From Bacillus gaemokensis (GTDB lineage: Bacteria > Bacillota > Bacilli > Bacillales > Bacillaceae_G), in NCBI RefSeq assembly GCF_001590835.1, contig NZ_LTAQ01000002.1, forward strand, positions 107,812-171,811: a stretch of 64,000 bases of DNA. Reading direction: 5' to 3'. A model generated the notes under the pieces. That model was not told where the DNA came from and made no database searches. It saw only the letters and a list, made by a program, of their open reading frames with translations. Below, one piece after another: positions 26,434 through 34,411 of the stretch. Numbering within the stretch: position 1 is the stretch's first letter; each line of letters begins with the position of its first letter. Made by a program: the position numbers and the translations under genes.

Positions 26434-26738
26434 CTCCTCTCGATTTCGTGGTACTTTTTTAAAATGTCTATTTGCATTTTTAATTTTCGATTCTCTATCT
26501 GAAGTTTCTCTATTTCAGTTATGCCTTCTTCACTAGCCTTTTGTAGCGTACTTTGTTTTCCTACAGGGCGACTAAAACGATACGTTTCACCTTCACGATG
26601 CCACTTCATCCAAGTTTTAATCTGTGCTTTATTTTTAATTCCTAATTGATCCATAATTTCTTTGTTTGTGTACCCTTGTTTTTTCAGCTCGATTGTTTTC
26701 CATTTAATTTCTTCTGAATAAGATTTTCTCGTTCCCAT
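26418..26738 (-). CDS. IS3-family transposase orfA (HTH protein)
   Basis: The 106-residue protein has an HTH_8-type N-terminus (Y-S-E-E-I-K-W-K-T-I-E-L-K-K-Q-G-Y-T-N-K-E) and a leucine-zipper helix near the end (I-E-K-L-Q-I-E-N-R-K-L-K-M-Q-I-D-I-L). An A6G run at 26454-26460 lies before the orfA stop. The -1 frame from there is open straight into orfB, so an OrfAB fusion by programmed frameshifting is expected. It starts at an ATG 13 nt after GGAGG. Confidence 0.85.
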   Translation of the reverse strand: MGTRKSYSEEIKWKTIELKKQGYTNKEIMDQLGIKNKAQIKTWMKWHREGETYRFSRPVGKQSTLQKASEEGITEIEKLQIENRKLKMQIDILKKYHEIERSWLKK

Positions 26739-26831
26739 AAAAGAAACACCTCCGTATATTCGTATTTAAATTAAATACGGTATAAGAGGGGTTTTTTCCT
26801 TGTCTTATTTCATTGGGTCACTTCAGAAAAC

Positions 26832-26848
26832 ATTAAAGTGCTTTTTTT
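26832..26848 (+). terminator. right arm of split nupG terminator
   Basis: ATTAAAGTGCTTTTTTT retains the T run but has lost its partner arm to the far side of the IS. Confidence 0.75.
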
Positions 26849-26860
26849 ATTTACTGCTAT

Positions 26861-27034
26861 TTAAAAACCTGAGTGGAATTCTACTACCTCTTCTGTATCC
26901 ATCACTTGTCCTATATATCCTTTACTGAAATATAGGCGATTGTGTTATTTGAATTCGCTCCACTTTTAAGCGACTTATTACATCCCTCTAGTAACAACAC
27001 TAGGAGCAAACATACTAGTTTTTTTATCCTTCAT
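26861..27034 (-). pseudogene. decayed small lipoprotein gene
   Basis: An ATG at 27034 follows GAGAG at 4 nt. If one A is removed from the A7 run, the frame gives a clean lipoprotein signal: M-K-D-K-K-L-V-C-L-L-L then V-L-L-L-E-G-C-N-K-S. It then reads S-L-K-S-G-A-N-S-N-N-T-I-A-Y-I-S-V-K. A second frame change there leads into G-Y-I-G-Q-V-M-D-T-E-E-V-V-E-F-H-S-G-F and a stop at 26861. As it stands, no frame is open. The family is not recognised. It lies between the split nupG terminator and a hairpin. Confidence 0.5.
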
Positions 27035-27084
27035 GTTTCTCTCATATACCCATGAAATACCTATTCATTACTTTTAATATTTTC

Positions 27085-27105
27085 ATATGCATAATTGCAT
27101 ATGTT
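27085..27105. repeat. short palindrome CATATGCA-TAAT-TGCATATG
   Basis: A perfect 8-bp inverted repeat lies just upstream of the decayed lipoprotein gene, on its promoter side. It is followed by TTTTT on the plus strand. Confidence 0.5.
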
Positions 27106-27234
27106 TTTCTCCTAATTTCTATTTTCTATATTATTAAACGCATATATAATGTTGTTGATGAGATGATTTATTTTGCCTGTTTATAGTGAGAGAAATATCC
27201 AACAGAAATACCCCAGAGCGAAAAAAGATTTTTG

Positions 27235-27266
27235 AAAAGGTTCCTAGATAATTAGGAACCTTTTTG
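27235..27266. terminator. terminator hairpin
   Basis: AAAAGGTTCCT and AGGAACCTTTTT are perfect arms around AGATAATT. No intact gene precedes it, so it is probably left from a lost gene. Confidence 0.75.
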
Positions 27267-27291
27267 TTTTCTCCACAAAAAAGATTTTTGA

Positions 27292-27347
27292 CAACTAACT
27301 TCTTTCTTTGCTTTCGCTAAATTTTGAGGTACCCGCAAATAGCGGGA
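27292..27347 (+). repeat. dispersed repeat family 1, copy C (truncated)
   Basis: ACTAACTTCTTTCTTTGCTTTCGCTAAATTTTGAGGT and then GCGGGATAAA repeat the second half of copies A and B, with the central GTCTTACTGTCC block missing. Confidence 0.6.
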
Positions 27348-27369
27348 TAAATTACATTGGAGGCTATTT

Positions 27370-27459
27370 ATGAAACTACATGCTCTCTTTGATTTTCTAT
27401 ATTTATTATTTTTAAGTGTGAATGCCCCCTCCTCCTTAACACTCTTACGAGTCGTTTGA
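27370..27459 (+). CDS. possible 29-residue hydrophobic peptide
   Basis: A perfect GGAGG lies 6 nt before the ATG. The peptide opens M-K-L-H-A-L-F-D-F-L-Y-L-L-F-L-S-V and has one membrane-like helix. A GCCCC...GGGGC hairpin overlaps its end. The function is unknown and it could be chance; the strong ribosome site is the only positive sign. Confidence 0.3.
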   Translation: MKLHALFDFLYLLFLSVNAPSSLTLLRVV

Positions 27460-27540
27460 AGAAGGGGCTTCCTGTTTCATAGTAGGCTACATCATTATCA
27501 CTTGTAACAAATCTACAAAAAGAAAATCGCTCCGCACTAG

Positions 27541-27712
27541 TTAATCATTATTAGTTTTTGCTTCATCCTCTACAGTATGCAAAAGCATATTTCTAACTTC
27601 TTCGCTATTTATCGAAGAGTGAATGGCTTGATATAATACTACCTGTTCTCATGTAATCCCTAAGAGGTTTGCGCATTCTGGTCCATGCTGTGATATACTA
27701 TTATACTCTATG
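27541..27712 (-). pseudogene. small gene remnant with in-frame TGA
   Basis: One minus-strand frame reads E-Y-N-S-I-S-Q-H-G-P-E-C-A-N-L-L-G-I-T, a TGA at 27649-27651, then E-Q-V-V-L-Y-Q-A-I-H-S-S-I and N-S-E-E-V-R-N-M-L-L to a TAA at 27541. The composition is protein-like on both sides of the stop. No start codon with a ribosome site is present. The family is not recognised. Confidence 0.35.
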
Positions 27713-27830
27713 GTTCATTTTATGAACTAAGGTCAACAAAGTGGCATTCATGGACCAAAATTTTTACTTCAAAGGTGCATTGACTACTGCGAAAGCAGAT
27801 TTACTATATAAAAAGTAACGGAGTGATTAC

Positions 27831-28001
27831 ATGAGTAAAGCTAAAGGTAAAGGCGGAACAGGTAGAGGAACGGGCAGTAAAGGATGGACTCGCTGGAAAG
27901 CTAGCGCTAAGAAAAAAAAGAACGCCAAACCTTATACGAGTAAAGGTGTAAAAAAAGCAAGTGGCGCAAAAGATACCAGCAGTAATCAAGAGAAAAATTA
28001 A
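27831..28001 (+). CDS. small basic protein, 56 aa (possibly DUF3934-like)
   Basis: The ATG follows CGGAGTG at 6 nt. The product is strongly basic and glycine- and lysine-rich: S-K-A-K-G-K-G-G-T-G-R-G-T-G-S-K-G-W-T-R-W, then K-A-S-A-K-K-K-K, and a Ser/Asn tail. Such a composition suggests nucleic-acid binding or an unfolded small protein. I have a weak memory of a B. cereus group family (DUF3934) with this look, not confirmed here. A perfect terminator follows. Confidence 0.7.
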   Translation: MSKAKGKGGTGRGTGSKGWTRWKASAKKKKNAKPYTSKGVKKASGAKDTSSNQEKN

Positions 28002-28047
28002 ACGCTTATTCATAAGGCTTACTGCCGGCGAATAACAGGGTAATATC

Positions 28048-28085
28048 TAAAATAAACAGCTAGCTCATGCTAGCTGTTTATTTTA
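28048..28085. terminator. bidirectional terminator
   Basis: AAATAAACAGCTAGC and GCTAGCTGTTTATTT are perfect arms around TCAT, followed by TAG. Confidence 0.88.
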
Positions 28086-28243
28086 GATAGAAGGATTTCT
28101 AATACTATATCCCCCCTATCTCTTATACTTTCCATCCATCCCCTTCCAAAAGAAGATTCCCCTCATTTTCTCCAAATGATATGATGAACAAGGGTAAATA
28201 AACAGTAGTGTTATTACACAATACATAATAGAAGGTGATCGTT

Positions 28244-29329
28244 ATGCGAAAATATGCAGCAATTGCTTTATGTACGTCTGCCATTCTAGCAGGCTGTAAT
28301 ACTAGCAATGCAAGTAATGAACCTAAAAAAGAGAAAACGGTTCAAGACCAAGCTAAAAAACAAGAAAAAAAGGTAGAATCACAAGGCAAGATATCTTGGA
28401 ATCCAATTACACATGAATCTACAAACACGTCTATTCATATGACAGATTTAAAAGACTCTTTAACTGAGGTACAATATGCAATTTGGCGAACAGCTGATGG
28501 AAAAGAAAGTGCGAAATCATTTTCATCCAAAGAAAAAGATAATCAGTTTACAATACCTTTTGATATAAAAGAATTTGAAGGAAAACGCGGTGAATATCAA
28601 ATTGAAACGTCGGGTATAAAAGAAGATGGAAAAAGCATTCCTCTCACAAAATCTACTATCACGTTTCAACAGCATGTTCCTGTCCTTATGTATCACGCAA
28701 TTGATGATTATCACGGGCAAGGAATTCAAGATTTATTTGTATCTCCCGCTAACTTTGAATCACAAATGAAGTATTTAAAAGAAAACGGCTATACATTGCT
28801 AACGTTTGAACGCTGGGGCGATATAAATAAAGTAAATAAACCGATTTTTGTTACGTTTGATGATGGTATGAAAAATAATATGAATGCATTTCGTATTTTA
28901 CAAAAGTTAAAAGATGATACCTTTAAACCAACAGCAACTGAATATATGATTGTCGCTAATGTTGATGTAGAAGGTGCTTTATCAACTGTGGAAATAAAAG
29001 AAATGGTTGATTCTGGTATCTTCTCCGTGCAATCTCATACTGCAACACATGCTGATTTACCGAAAATCGCAAATTATGAAGAAGAATTGAAAGGCTCAAA
29101 AGAAAAGCTTGAAAAGATTACAGGAAAACCTGTTATTGCAATCGCATATCCATTCGGTCATGTAGATAATAAAGTCGTAGCTGAGACGAAAAAATATTAT
29201 CAATTTGCAACTACAACAAAGCCAGGACAGTTTATTACAAAGGGAGAACCAGACGAACTGTTAAAAATGAAGCGTGTTCGTATGCACAACACAACAACAG
29301 TTGAACAGTTCGCTCTTTCTATTAAATAA
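28244..29329 (+). CDS. polysaccharide deacetylase lipoprotein
   Basis: The signal peptide ends in a lipobox L-A-G-C (Cys near residue 18), followed by a K/E-rich spacer. Residues about 50-140 look like a GBS_Bsp-like beta domain (V-Q-Y-A-I-W-R-T-A-D-G-K ... G-E-Y-Q-I-E-T). The C-terminal NodB domain has V-L-M-Y-H-A-I-D, catalytic T-F-D-D-G, zinc-binding S-H-T-A-T-H and A-Y-P-F-G-H. It probably de-N-acetylates peptidoglycan or a wall sugar outside the membrane. The ATG at 28244 follows GAAGGTG; a GTG three codons earlier overlaps that site. It is monocistronic. Confidence 0.88.
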   Translation: MRKYAAIALCTSAILAGCNTSNASNEPKKEKTVQDQAKKQEKKVESQGKISWNPITHESTNTSIHMTDLKDSLTEVQYAIWRTADGKESAKSFSSKEKDNQFTIPFDIKEFEGKRGEYQIETSGIKEDGKSIPLTKSTITFQQHVPVLMYHAIDDYHGQGIQDLFVSPANFESQMKYLKENGYTLLTFERWGDINKVNKPIFVTFDDGMKNNMNAFRILQKLKDDTFKPTATEYMIVANVDVEGALSTVEIKEMVDSGIFSVQSHTATHADLPKIANYEEELKGSKEKLEKITGKPVIAIAYPFGHVDNKVVAETKKYYQFATTTKPGQFITKGEPDELLKMKRVRMHNTTTVEQFALSIK

Positions 29330-29337
29330 GTAAAAAA

Positions 29338-29370
29338 TGGAGCTCTGTCGCAAGCGAGCTCTATTTATAT
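29338..29370 (+). terminator. terminator of the deacetylase gene
   Basis: GGAGCTC and GAGCTCT arms flank TGTCGCAAGC, then ATTTATATTTTTT. Confidence 0.7.
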
Positions 29371-29430
29371 TTTTTAAATTTTCTTGTATTATGTATATAA
29401 GAAATTTTTCGAATAAAGGAGACTATACAT

Positions 29431-30660
29431 ATGTCATTTGAACAGAACTTAGAAAAGTATGCTGCTCTTGCAGTAAATGTTGGTGTTAACATTCAGCCCG
29501 GCCAAACGTTATCTATCAATGCACCACTTGAAGCTGCTCCATTCGTACGTCTTGTTACAGAAAAAGCCTACAAATCTGGCGCAAAACATGTATATGTAGA
29601 CTGGAATGATGAAATACTAACACGTTTAAAATTTGATTTTGCTCCAGAAGAAGCATTTTCTGAATTTCCTGCTTGGAAGGCACATGCACGTGAAGAATTA
29701 GCAAAAGAGAGCGCAGCGTTTATATCTATCTATGCAGAAAATCCAGATTTATTAAAAGGCGTAGATTCCAAAAAAATTGCAACTGCTCATAAAGTTGCTG
29801 GCGAAGCGATGAAAGTATATCGTGATTATGTACAAGCGGATAAAGTAAGTTGGTGTGTAATCTCTGTTCCTACAAAAGAATGGGCTGCGAAAGTATTCCC
29901 TGATGTAGCACCAGGAGAGCAGGAAGAAAAGCTATGGGATGCGATTTTCCAAGCAACTCGGGCAAATCTAGAAAACCCTGTTGAAGCATGGAAAAAACAT
30001 GATGAAACATTACATAAAAAAGTAGACTACTTAAATGAAAAACATTATAAAGCTCTTCACTATACAGGTCCTGGGACAGATTTAACAATTGAACTTCCGG
30101 AAAAACATGTATGGGCTGGTGCTGGCAGCTTAAATGAAAAGAATGTACCATTTATGGCTAACATTCCGACAGAAGAAGTCTTTACAATGCCATTAAAAAC
30201 AGGTGTAAACGGGCAAGTTTCAAGTACGAAGCCGTTAGTATTTGCAGGTAACATCATTGATAATTTTACCCTCACATTTGAAAATGGACGCATTGTTGAC
30301 TATAAAGCTGACGTTGGTGAAGAAGCTTTAAAACATTTAGTAGAAACAGATGAGGGGTCACATTTCTTAGGAGAAGTTGCATTGGTACCTCACGATTCAC
30401 CAATTTCTAACACAAACATTTTGTTCTATAATACACTATTCGATGAAAATGCTTCTTGCCATTTAGCAATTGGAAATGCTTATGCATTTAACTTAGATGG
30501 CGGAAAAACAATGACAAAAGAAGAGCTTTCAGAAAACGGAGCAAACTCTAGTATTACACATGAAGACTTTATGATTGGTTCTGCTGAGCTTGATATTGAC
30601 GGTATTACAGCTGATGGAACACATGAACCGATTTTCCGCAAAGGTAATTGGGCATTCTAA
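29431..30660 (+). CDS. ampS: M29 family aminopeptidase
   Basis: This cytosolic metallo-aminopeptidase is of the AmpS/PepS (thermophilic M29) type, at the usual length of 409 residues. N-V-G-V-N-I-Q-P-G-Q opens the N-terminal domain. The metal-site region has A-N-I-P-T-E-E-V-F-T-M-P near residue 245, G-S-H-F-L-G-E-V-A-L-V near 310 and N-T-L-F-D-E-N-A-S-C-H-L near 335. A late S-I-T-H-E-D-F-M-I-G carries further ligands. The ATG follows AAAGGAG at 9 nt. It is transcribed alone and ends in a strong terminator. Confidence 0.92.
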   Translation: MSFEQNLEKYAALAVNVGVNIQPGQTLSINAPLEAAPFVRLVTEKAYKSGAKHVYVDWNDEILTRLKFDFAPEEAFSEFPAWKAHAREELAKESAAFISIYAENPDLLKGVDSKKIATAHKVAGEAMKVYRDYVQADKVSWCVISVPTKEWAAKVFPDVAPGEQEEKLWDAIFQATRANLENPVEAWKKHDETLHKKVDYLNEKHYKALHYTGPGTDLTIELPEKHVWAGAGSLNEKNVPFMANIPTEEVFTMPLKTGVNGQVSSTKPLVFAGNIIDNFTLTFENGRIVDYKADVGEEALKHLVETDEGSHFLGEVALVPHDSPISNTNILFYNTLFDENASCHLAIGNAYAFNLDGGKTMTKEELSENGANSSITHEDFMIGSAELDIDGITADGTHEPIFRKGNWAF

Positions 30661-30676
30661 GAATATAAATCATTTA

Positions 30677-30715
30677 ATGAAAAGAGCCGTTTTTAGAAAA
30701 CAGCTCTTTTCATTT
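30677..30715. terminator. terminator of ampS
   Basis: AATGAAAAGAGC(CG) and GCTCTTTTCATT arms flank a T/A loop. Confidence 0.85.
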
Positions 30716-30849
30716 GTAAACATATATTCCACTCGCCTAAACACATGCAATATTGCATACGAAAAAGCATTGCGAACGTTATGCCTCCTTACTATAATCA
30801 ATGTAACAAAGTTTTTATTATAATATTCAAAACAAGAGGAGGAGTTTTC

Positions 30850-30930
30850 ATGACAACAGCAATTGCAATTTTAACATTCATCGGTAAAGTGATTCCATTA
30901 GTAACGGATTTATTGAAGTCTCTTTCGTAA
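30850..30930 (+). CDS. 26-residue hydrophobic/amphipathic peptide
   Basis: A very strong AGAGGAGGAG ribosome site lies 6 nt before the ATG, and a perfect terminator follows. The peptide is M-T-T-A-I-A-I-L-T-F-I-G-K then V-I-P-L-V-T-D-L-L-K-S-L-S. Only K13, D20 and K23 are charged. Drawn as a helix, these and the Thr/Ser lie mostly to one side. Length and type recall delta-haemolysin-like or phenol-soluble-modulin-like peptides, leaderless bacteriocins, or type I toxins. No immunity or antitoxin gene is evident. It would be missed by ordinary gene callers. Confidence 0.6.
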   Translation: MTTAIAILTFIGKVIPLVTDLLKSLS

Positions 30931-30965
30931 AATCATTCTGCTATACTAATTTATTATTACATAGT

Positions 30966-31006
30966 AAAAAGGATTGTTTTTCATTTTGAAAAACAATCCT
31001 TTTTTA
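30966..31006. terminator. terminator of the small peptide gene
   Basis: AAAAAGGATTGTTTTTC and GAAAAACAATCCTTTTT arms flank ATTTT. Confidence 0.9.
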
Positions 31007-31030
31007 TCTCACATGAATGAGTAGTAAAAC

Positions 31031-31050
31031 TCCCTCCAACATTGGAGGGA
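31031..31050 (-). terminator. hairpin after the SMR gene
   Basis: CCCTCCA and TGGAGGG arms around ACAT are followed by AGTTTTACT on the minus strand. Confidence 0.55.
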
Positions 31051-31082
31051 AAATAAAAAATTAGCGATGGCTAACCATTATT

Positions 31083-31406
31083 TCAAGATGCCGATGACAC
31101 TTTCAATCCAATTACACCTAGGACAATAAAAAGGATGCAGAATGCTTGAAATAAGCTAATATGCTCCTTAAAAAAGTATACGCTAATAACTGTAATAAAT
31201 AGTGTCCCTAAACCAGACCAGATTGCATACGCAATGCTCAAATGAATCTTTTTCACAACAATGGCAAATACGCTAAAACAAATACCATAAAACACGAAAA
31301 TTAGTACACTAGGAACAAGTTTTGTTAAACCATTGGATAACTTCATCGCGACAGTTCCAGCAACTTCAAACACAATCGTTACAAGCAATAATAACCAATA
31401 TACCAT
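31083..31406 (-). CDS. small multidrug resistance (SMR) family transporter
   Basis: The 107-residue, four-helix protein has the SMR length and layout. The conserved helix-one glutamate is in I-V-F-E-V-A-G-T (E14), the binding-site segment is A-Y-A-I-W-S-G-L-G-T near residues 59-68, and a late G-V-I-G-L-K-V ends helix four. SMR proteins work as dual-topology dimers exporting cationic compounds or guanidinium with proton exchange. It is a single gene here, not paired as in EbrAB or YkkCD. The start follows AAGGAG at 7 nt. There is no guanidine riboswitch upstream. Confidence 0.88.
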   Translation of the reverse strand: MVYWLLLLVTIVFEVAGTVAMKLSNGLTKLVPSVLIFVFYGICFSVFAIVVKKIHLSIAYAIWSGLGTLFITVISVYFFKEHISLFQAFCILFIVLGVIGLKVSSAS

Positions 31407-31482
31407 CTAAATCTCCTTATCTTTTAGCTTATAGAGATTTTAGTATACTATTTTTATTTTCTTCTAAACAAGATTCCCTTTA

Positions 31483-32934
31483 TTATAATCCTAATGAAAT
31501 ATATTTAATTTCTAAATATTCCTCAATTCCAAAGTGGCCGCCTTCACGGCCAATCCCACTTTCTTTATATCCACCAAATGGCGCTTGTGCAACTGATGGA
31601 AGTCCATCATTTAAGCCAATAATTCCATATTCTAATGCTTCACTAATTTGAAATGCCCGGCTAATGTCTTTTGTAAATACATATGCCGCTAAACCATATG
31701 GTGTATGATTTGCACGTTCAATTACTTCTTCTACAGTTTCAAATTTTGCAACAGGTGCAACTGGCCCGAATGTCTCCTCATTCATGCATAACATTGTATC
31801 ATTTGCTCCTCCAATTACAGTTGGCTCCATAAAATGACCATTTAATTCTGTAATTTTTTGACCTCCGTACAAGACTTCCCCGCCTTTTTGGATTGCATCT
31901 TCAATATGCTCTTGTACTTTCTCTACAGCTACGCTATCAATAAGCGGCCCTACAGTCGTACCTTCTCCAAATCCATCCCCTACCTTGAGCCCAGCAACTG
32001 CTTTTTGAAACTTCTCGACAAACTCTCCATACACCGCCTCTTGTACAAATACTCGATTTGTACATATACATGTTTGACCGGCATTACGGAATTTCGAACC
32101 AATTACTGCTTCTACAGCTTTTTCTAAATCTGCATCGTTCATCACAATAAATGGAGCATGCCCTCCTAGTTCAAGCGAAACTTTTTTCATTGTTTGCGCA
32201 GCACTGCACATTAATTCTTTTCCAATTTCAGTCGATCCTGTAAATGAAACCTTTCTTACACGCCCATCAGCCATCCACGTGTCAGCGATTGCCTTTGCAC
32301 TACCTGTTACAATGTTTAAAACACCTTTTGGAATATCAGCCTCATGTGCTAGCTCAGCTAATTTCAATGCTGTTAGCGGCGTTTGGCTTGCCGGCTTCAC
32401 AACTGCTGTACAACCTGCTGCAAGTGCTGGTGCTACTTTTCTTGTAATCATGGCAGCTGGAAAATTCCATGGTGTAATAGCTGCAATTACTCCAACTGGC
32501 TGTTTCGTCACTAAAATTCGTTTATCTGGGTGAGAAGCTGGAATCATCTCACCATATATTCGCTTTCCTTCTTCCGCATACCATTCTACAAAACTATTTG
32601 CATAGTTTACTTCACCAAGTGCTTCTGCAAATGGCTTTCCTTGTTCTTTTGTCATAATTGCTGCAATCTCTTCTTTATTTTCATCAATTAATACAAACCA
32701 CTTTTTCAGCTTTTGTGCACGGTCAGCCGCAGTTAACTTTGACCATGATTTAAAAGCCTCGTGCGCAGCATCTACCGCTTGCTTTGCCTCAGTAATCCCG
32801 CCCTTGGGAACAGTCGCAAATACTTCCTGCGTTGCTGGATTATTAATTTCAATTTTGTCCTGTAGTTGCACCCATTCCCCATTTATATACATCGCCTTTT
32901 GATTTAAGTTAACATACGTCGCTTTTTTATCCAC
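31483..32934 (-). CDS. gabD: succinate-semialdehyde dehydrogenase
   Basis: This NAD(P)-dependent aldehyde dehydrogenase has 483 residues. It has T-P-W-N-F-P near 155, the glycine motif F-T-G-S-T-E-I-G near 232, the catalytic glutamate in L-E-L-G-G-H-A-P and the nucleophile in G-Q-T-C-I-C-T-N near 288. It converts succinate semialdehyde, made by GabT, into succinate. A GTG start behind AAAGGAGGA overlaps the end of the sigma-54 activator gene by 8 bp, so both are one operon. The gab context fixes the assignment. Confidence 0.92.
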   Translation of the reverse strand: MDKKATYVNLNQKAMYINGEWVQLQDKIEINNPATQEVFATVPKGGITEAKQAVDAAHEAFKSWSKLTAADRAQKLKKWFVLIDENKEEIAAIMTKEQGKPFAEALGEVNYANSFVEWYAEEGKRIYGEMIPASHPDKRILVTKQPVGVIAAITPWNFPAAMITRKVAPALAAGCTAVVKPASQTPLTALKLAELAHEADIPKGVLNIVTGSAKAIADTWMADGRVRKVSFTGSTEIGKELMCSAAQTMKKVSLELGGHAPFIVMNDADLEKAVEAVIGSKFRNAGQTCICTNRVFVQEAVYGEFVEKFQKAVAGLKVGDGFGEGTTVGPLIDSVAVEKVQEHIEDAIQKGGEVLYGGQKITELNGHFMEPTVIGGANDTMLCMNEETFGPVAPVAKFETVEEVIERANHTPYGLAAYVFTKDISRAFQISEALEYGIIGLNDGLPSVAQAPFGGYKESGIGREGGHFGIEEYLEIKYISLGL

Positions 32935-34294
32935 TACTTTCTTCCTCCTTTATAAATTTATTAATTTTCCTAGTTGCTGCAGATTGGCTTATTTTCAAAA
33001 ACTCTGCTACTTTGTAACTAGATCCATATGTTTTATACGCTTTAAGAATAATATTCTTTTCTACCTCTTCCAGCATTTTGTAGAGGCTTTGCCCTGATTG
33101 TTCAACTGTTGATTTCTGCATAGATAATGGTAAATCTTCTATTGTCACAATATCATCTGCAGTAATTACAATTCTTTCAATCACATTTTCTATTTCTCTA
33201 TTATTCCCTTCCCAAGGATATCCCGTGAACATTTGCAACGTACTAGGAGCCAATTTTACATCTCGCCCATACTTTTCATTAAAGTGGTGTAAGTAATAAT
33301 AGACTAAAGGTAAAATATCTTCTGTTCTTTCCCGAAGCGGTGGAATCTGAATAGGAATTACATTTAAACGATAATATAAGTCTTTTCGGAATGTTCCTTG
33401 TTTCACCATTTCAGCTAAATCTCTATTCGTCGCAGCTACAATACGAACATCTACCTTTTTAAGGTCTCTTCCCCCTACTGGGCGAAATGTTTTTTCCTGT
33501 AATACTTGCAGGAGTTTCGCTTGAATTTCAAGTGGCATTTCGCCAATCTCATCTAAGAAAAGAGTACCCTTATGAGCTAGCTCTAAAATCCCTTTTTTCC
33601 CTTCACGATTTGCACCTGTAAATGAACCACCTGAATAGCCAAACAGTTCTGATTCAATTAGATTGGTCGGTAATGCCGCACAATTAATTTCATAAAACAT
33701 TTCATTTTTACGATGACTCACTTCATGCAAATGACGTACTAATCTACTTTTCCCAACCCCAGTCTCACCTAAAATAAGAACAGTACTATCTACCGCGGAA
33801 ACTTTTTTGATTGTTACGACTATTTTCTGCATAGCTACACTTTTAAAAATAAGCCCTTCATGTTCATACGTTTCTCTTAACTCTTTTTTATATGTCTTTA
33901 ACTGATTATCCATCTCCTCTACCTTTTTTCGTAATTGATAGAGTTCAGTGAGATCACGTGAATAACTTATCACTCTTCGTAAATTTCCTTGTTCATCAAA
34001 CACAGGTCTTGTACGAACATGCAAATATTCTCCAGATTTTGTTGTTTGAACAAGTTCTATTGGTTTTTTCTTCTCAATTACTTCCAGCGTTGCAGACGGA
34101 TAAAAAACTCCTTCTTTTTGTAACTCTTTTACATGCTTACCAACGAGTTCTTCAGCAGATAACTGATAGTGTCTTTCGCATGTACTATTTACACGGACAA
34201 CCGTCCCTTTCTCATCCGTAACAAAAATCTCATCAAATGCATATTCAAATACATCTTTTAAATCCATGAATGCTCGTTCCTTTTCTGCAACCAT
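32927..34294 (-). CDS. gabR: sigma-54-dependent activator with PAS domain
   Basis: This 455-residue enhancer-binding protein has a PAS sensor domain (about residues 10-120, F-D-E-I-F-V-T-D-E-K-G-T-V-V), then a short coiled coil. The AAA+ domain has Walker A G-E-T-G-V-G-K-S near 165 and the sigma-54 contact loop as G-S-F-T-G-A rather than G-A-F-T-G-A. Walker B is G-T-L-F-L-D-E-I-G-E and the sensor R-F-R-P-V-G-G follows. A Fis-type HTH ends the protein. The ATG at 34294 follows GGGGAG. It should activate the -24/-12 promoter of gabT; a sigma-54 activator named GabR is known for this cluster in B. thuringiensis. Confidence 0.88.
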   Translation of the reverse strand: MVAEKERAFMDLKDVFEYAFDEIFVTDEKGTVVRVNSTCERHYQLSAEELVGKHVKELQKEGVFYPSATLEVIEKKKPIELVQTTKSGEYLHVRTRPVFDEQGNLRRVISYSRDLTELYQLRKKVEEMDNQLKTYKKELRETYEHEGLIFKSVAMQKIVVTIKKVSAVDSTVLILGETGVGKSRLVRHLHEVSHRKNEMFYEINCAALPTNLIESELFGYSGGSFTGANREGKKGILELAHKGTLFLDEIGEMPLEIQAKLLQVLQEKTFRPVGGRDLKKVDVRIVAATNRDLAEMVKQGTFRKDLYYRLNVIPIQIPPLRERTEDILPLVYYYLHHFNEKYGRDVKLAPSTLQMFTGYPWEGNNREIENVIERIVITADDIVTIEDLPLSMQKSTVEQSGQSLYKMLEEVEKNIILKAYKTYGSSYKVAEFLKISQSAATRKINKFIKEEESSG

Positions 34295-34411
34295 TTCAGC
34301 CACTCCCCAAATTAAACTCCTTTACTTACATTTCATTATAAATTGAAATGATAACTTAAGGGAATTTTCTGTATTTTTAATGAAGTAAACTAGAATGGTT
34401 ACAAATATGTT

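Larger units (their letters stand above)
25393..26825 (-). mobile_element. IS3-family (IS150-like) insertion sequence
   Basis: The left end AAGTGAACCCAATTAATGAGAC and right end (inverted) AAGTGACCCAATGAAATAAGAC are near-identical inverted ends. Inside are orfA and orfB in the -1 arrangement typical of IS3 elements. The total is 1433 bp, of which 100 bp is an exact tandem duplication near the left end; without it the size would be about 1333 bp. A second end-like sequence (TGAACTGACCC..., 25429) lies just inside the left end. It sits in the loop of the nupG terminator. Confidence 0.85.
25389..26829. repeat. 4-bp target-site duplication GAAA flanking the IS
   Basis: GAAA at 25389-25392 and GAAA at 26826-26829 border the proposed ends of the IS element. 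IS3-family elements normally make 3-5 bp duplications. Confidence 0.6.
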
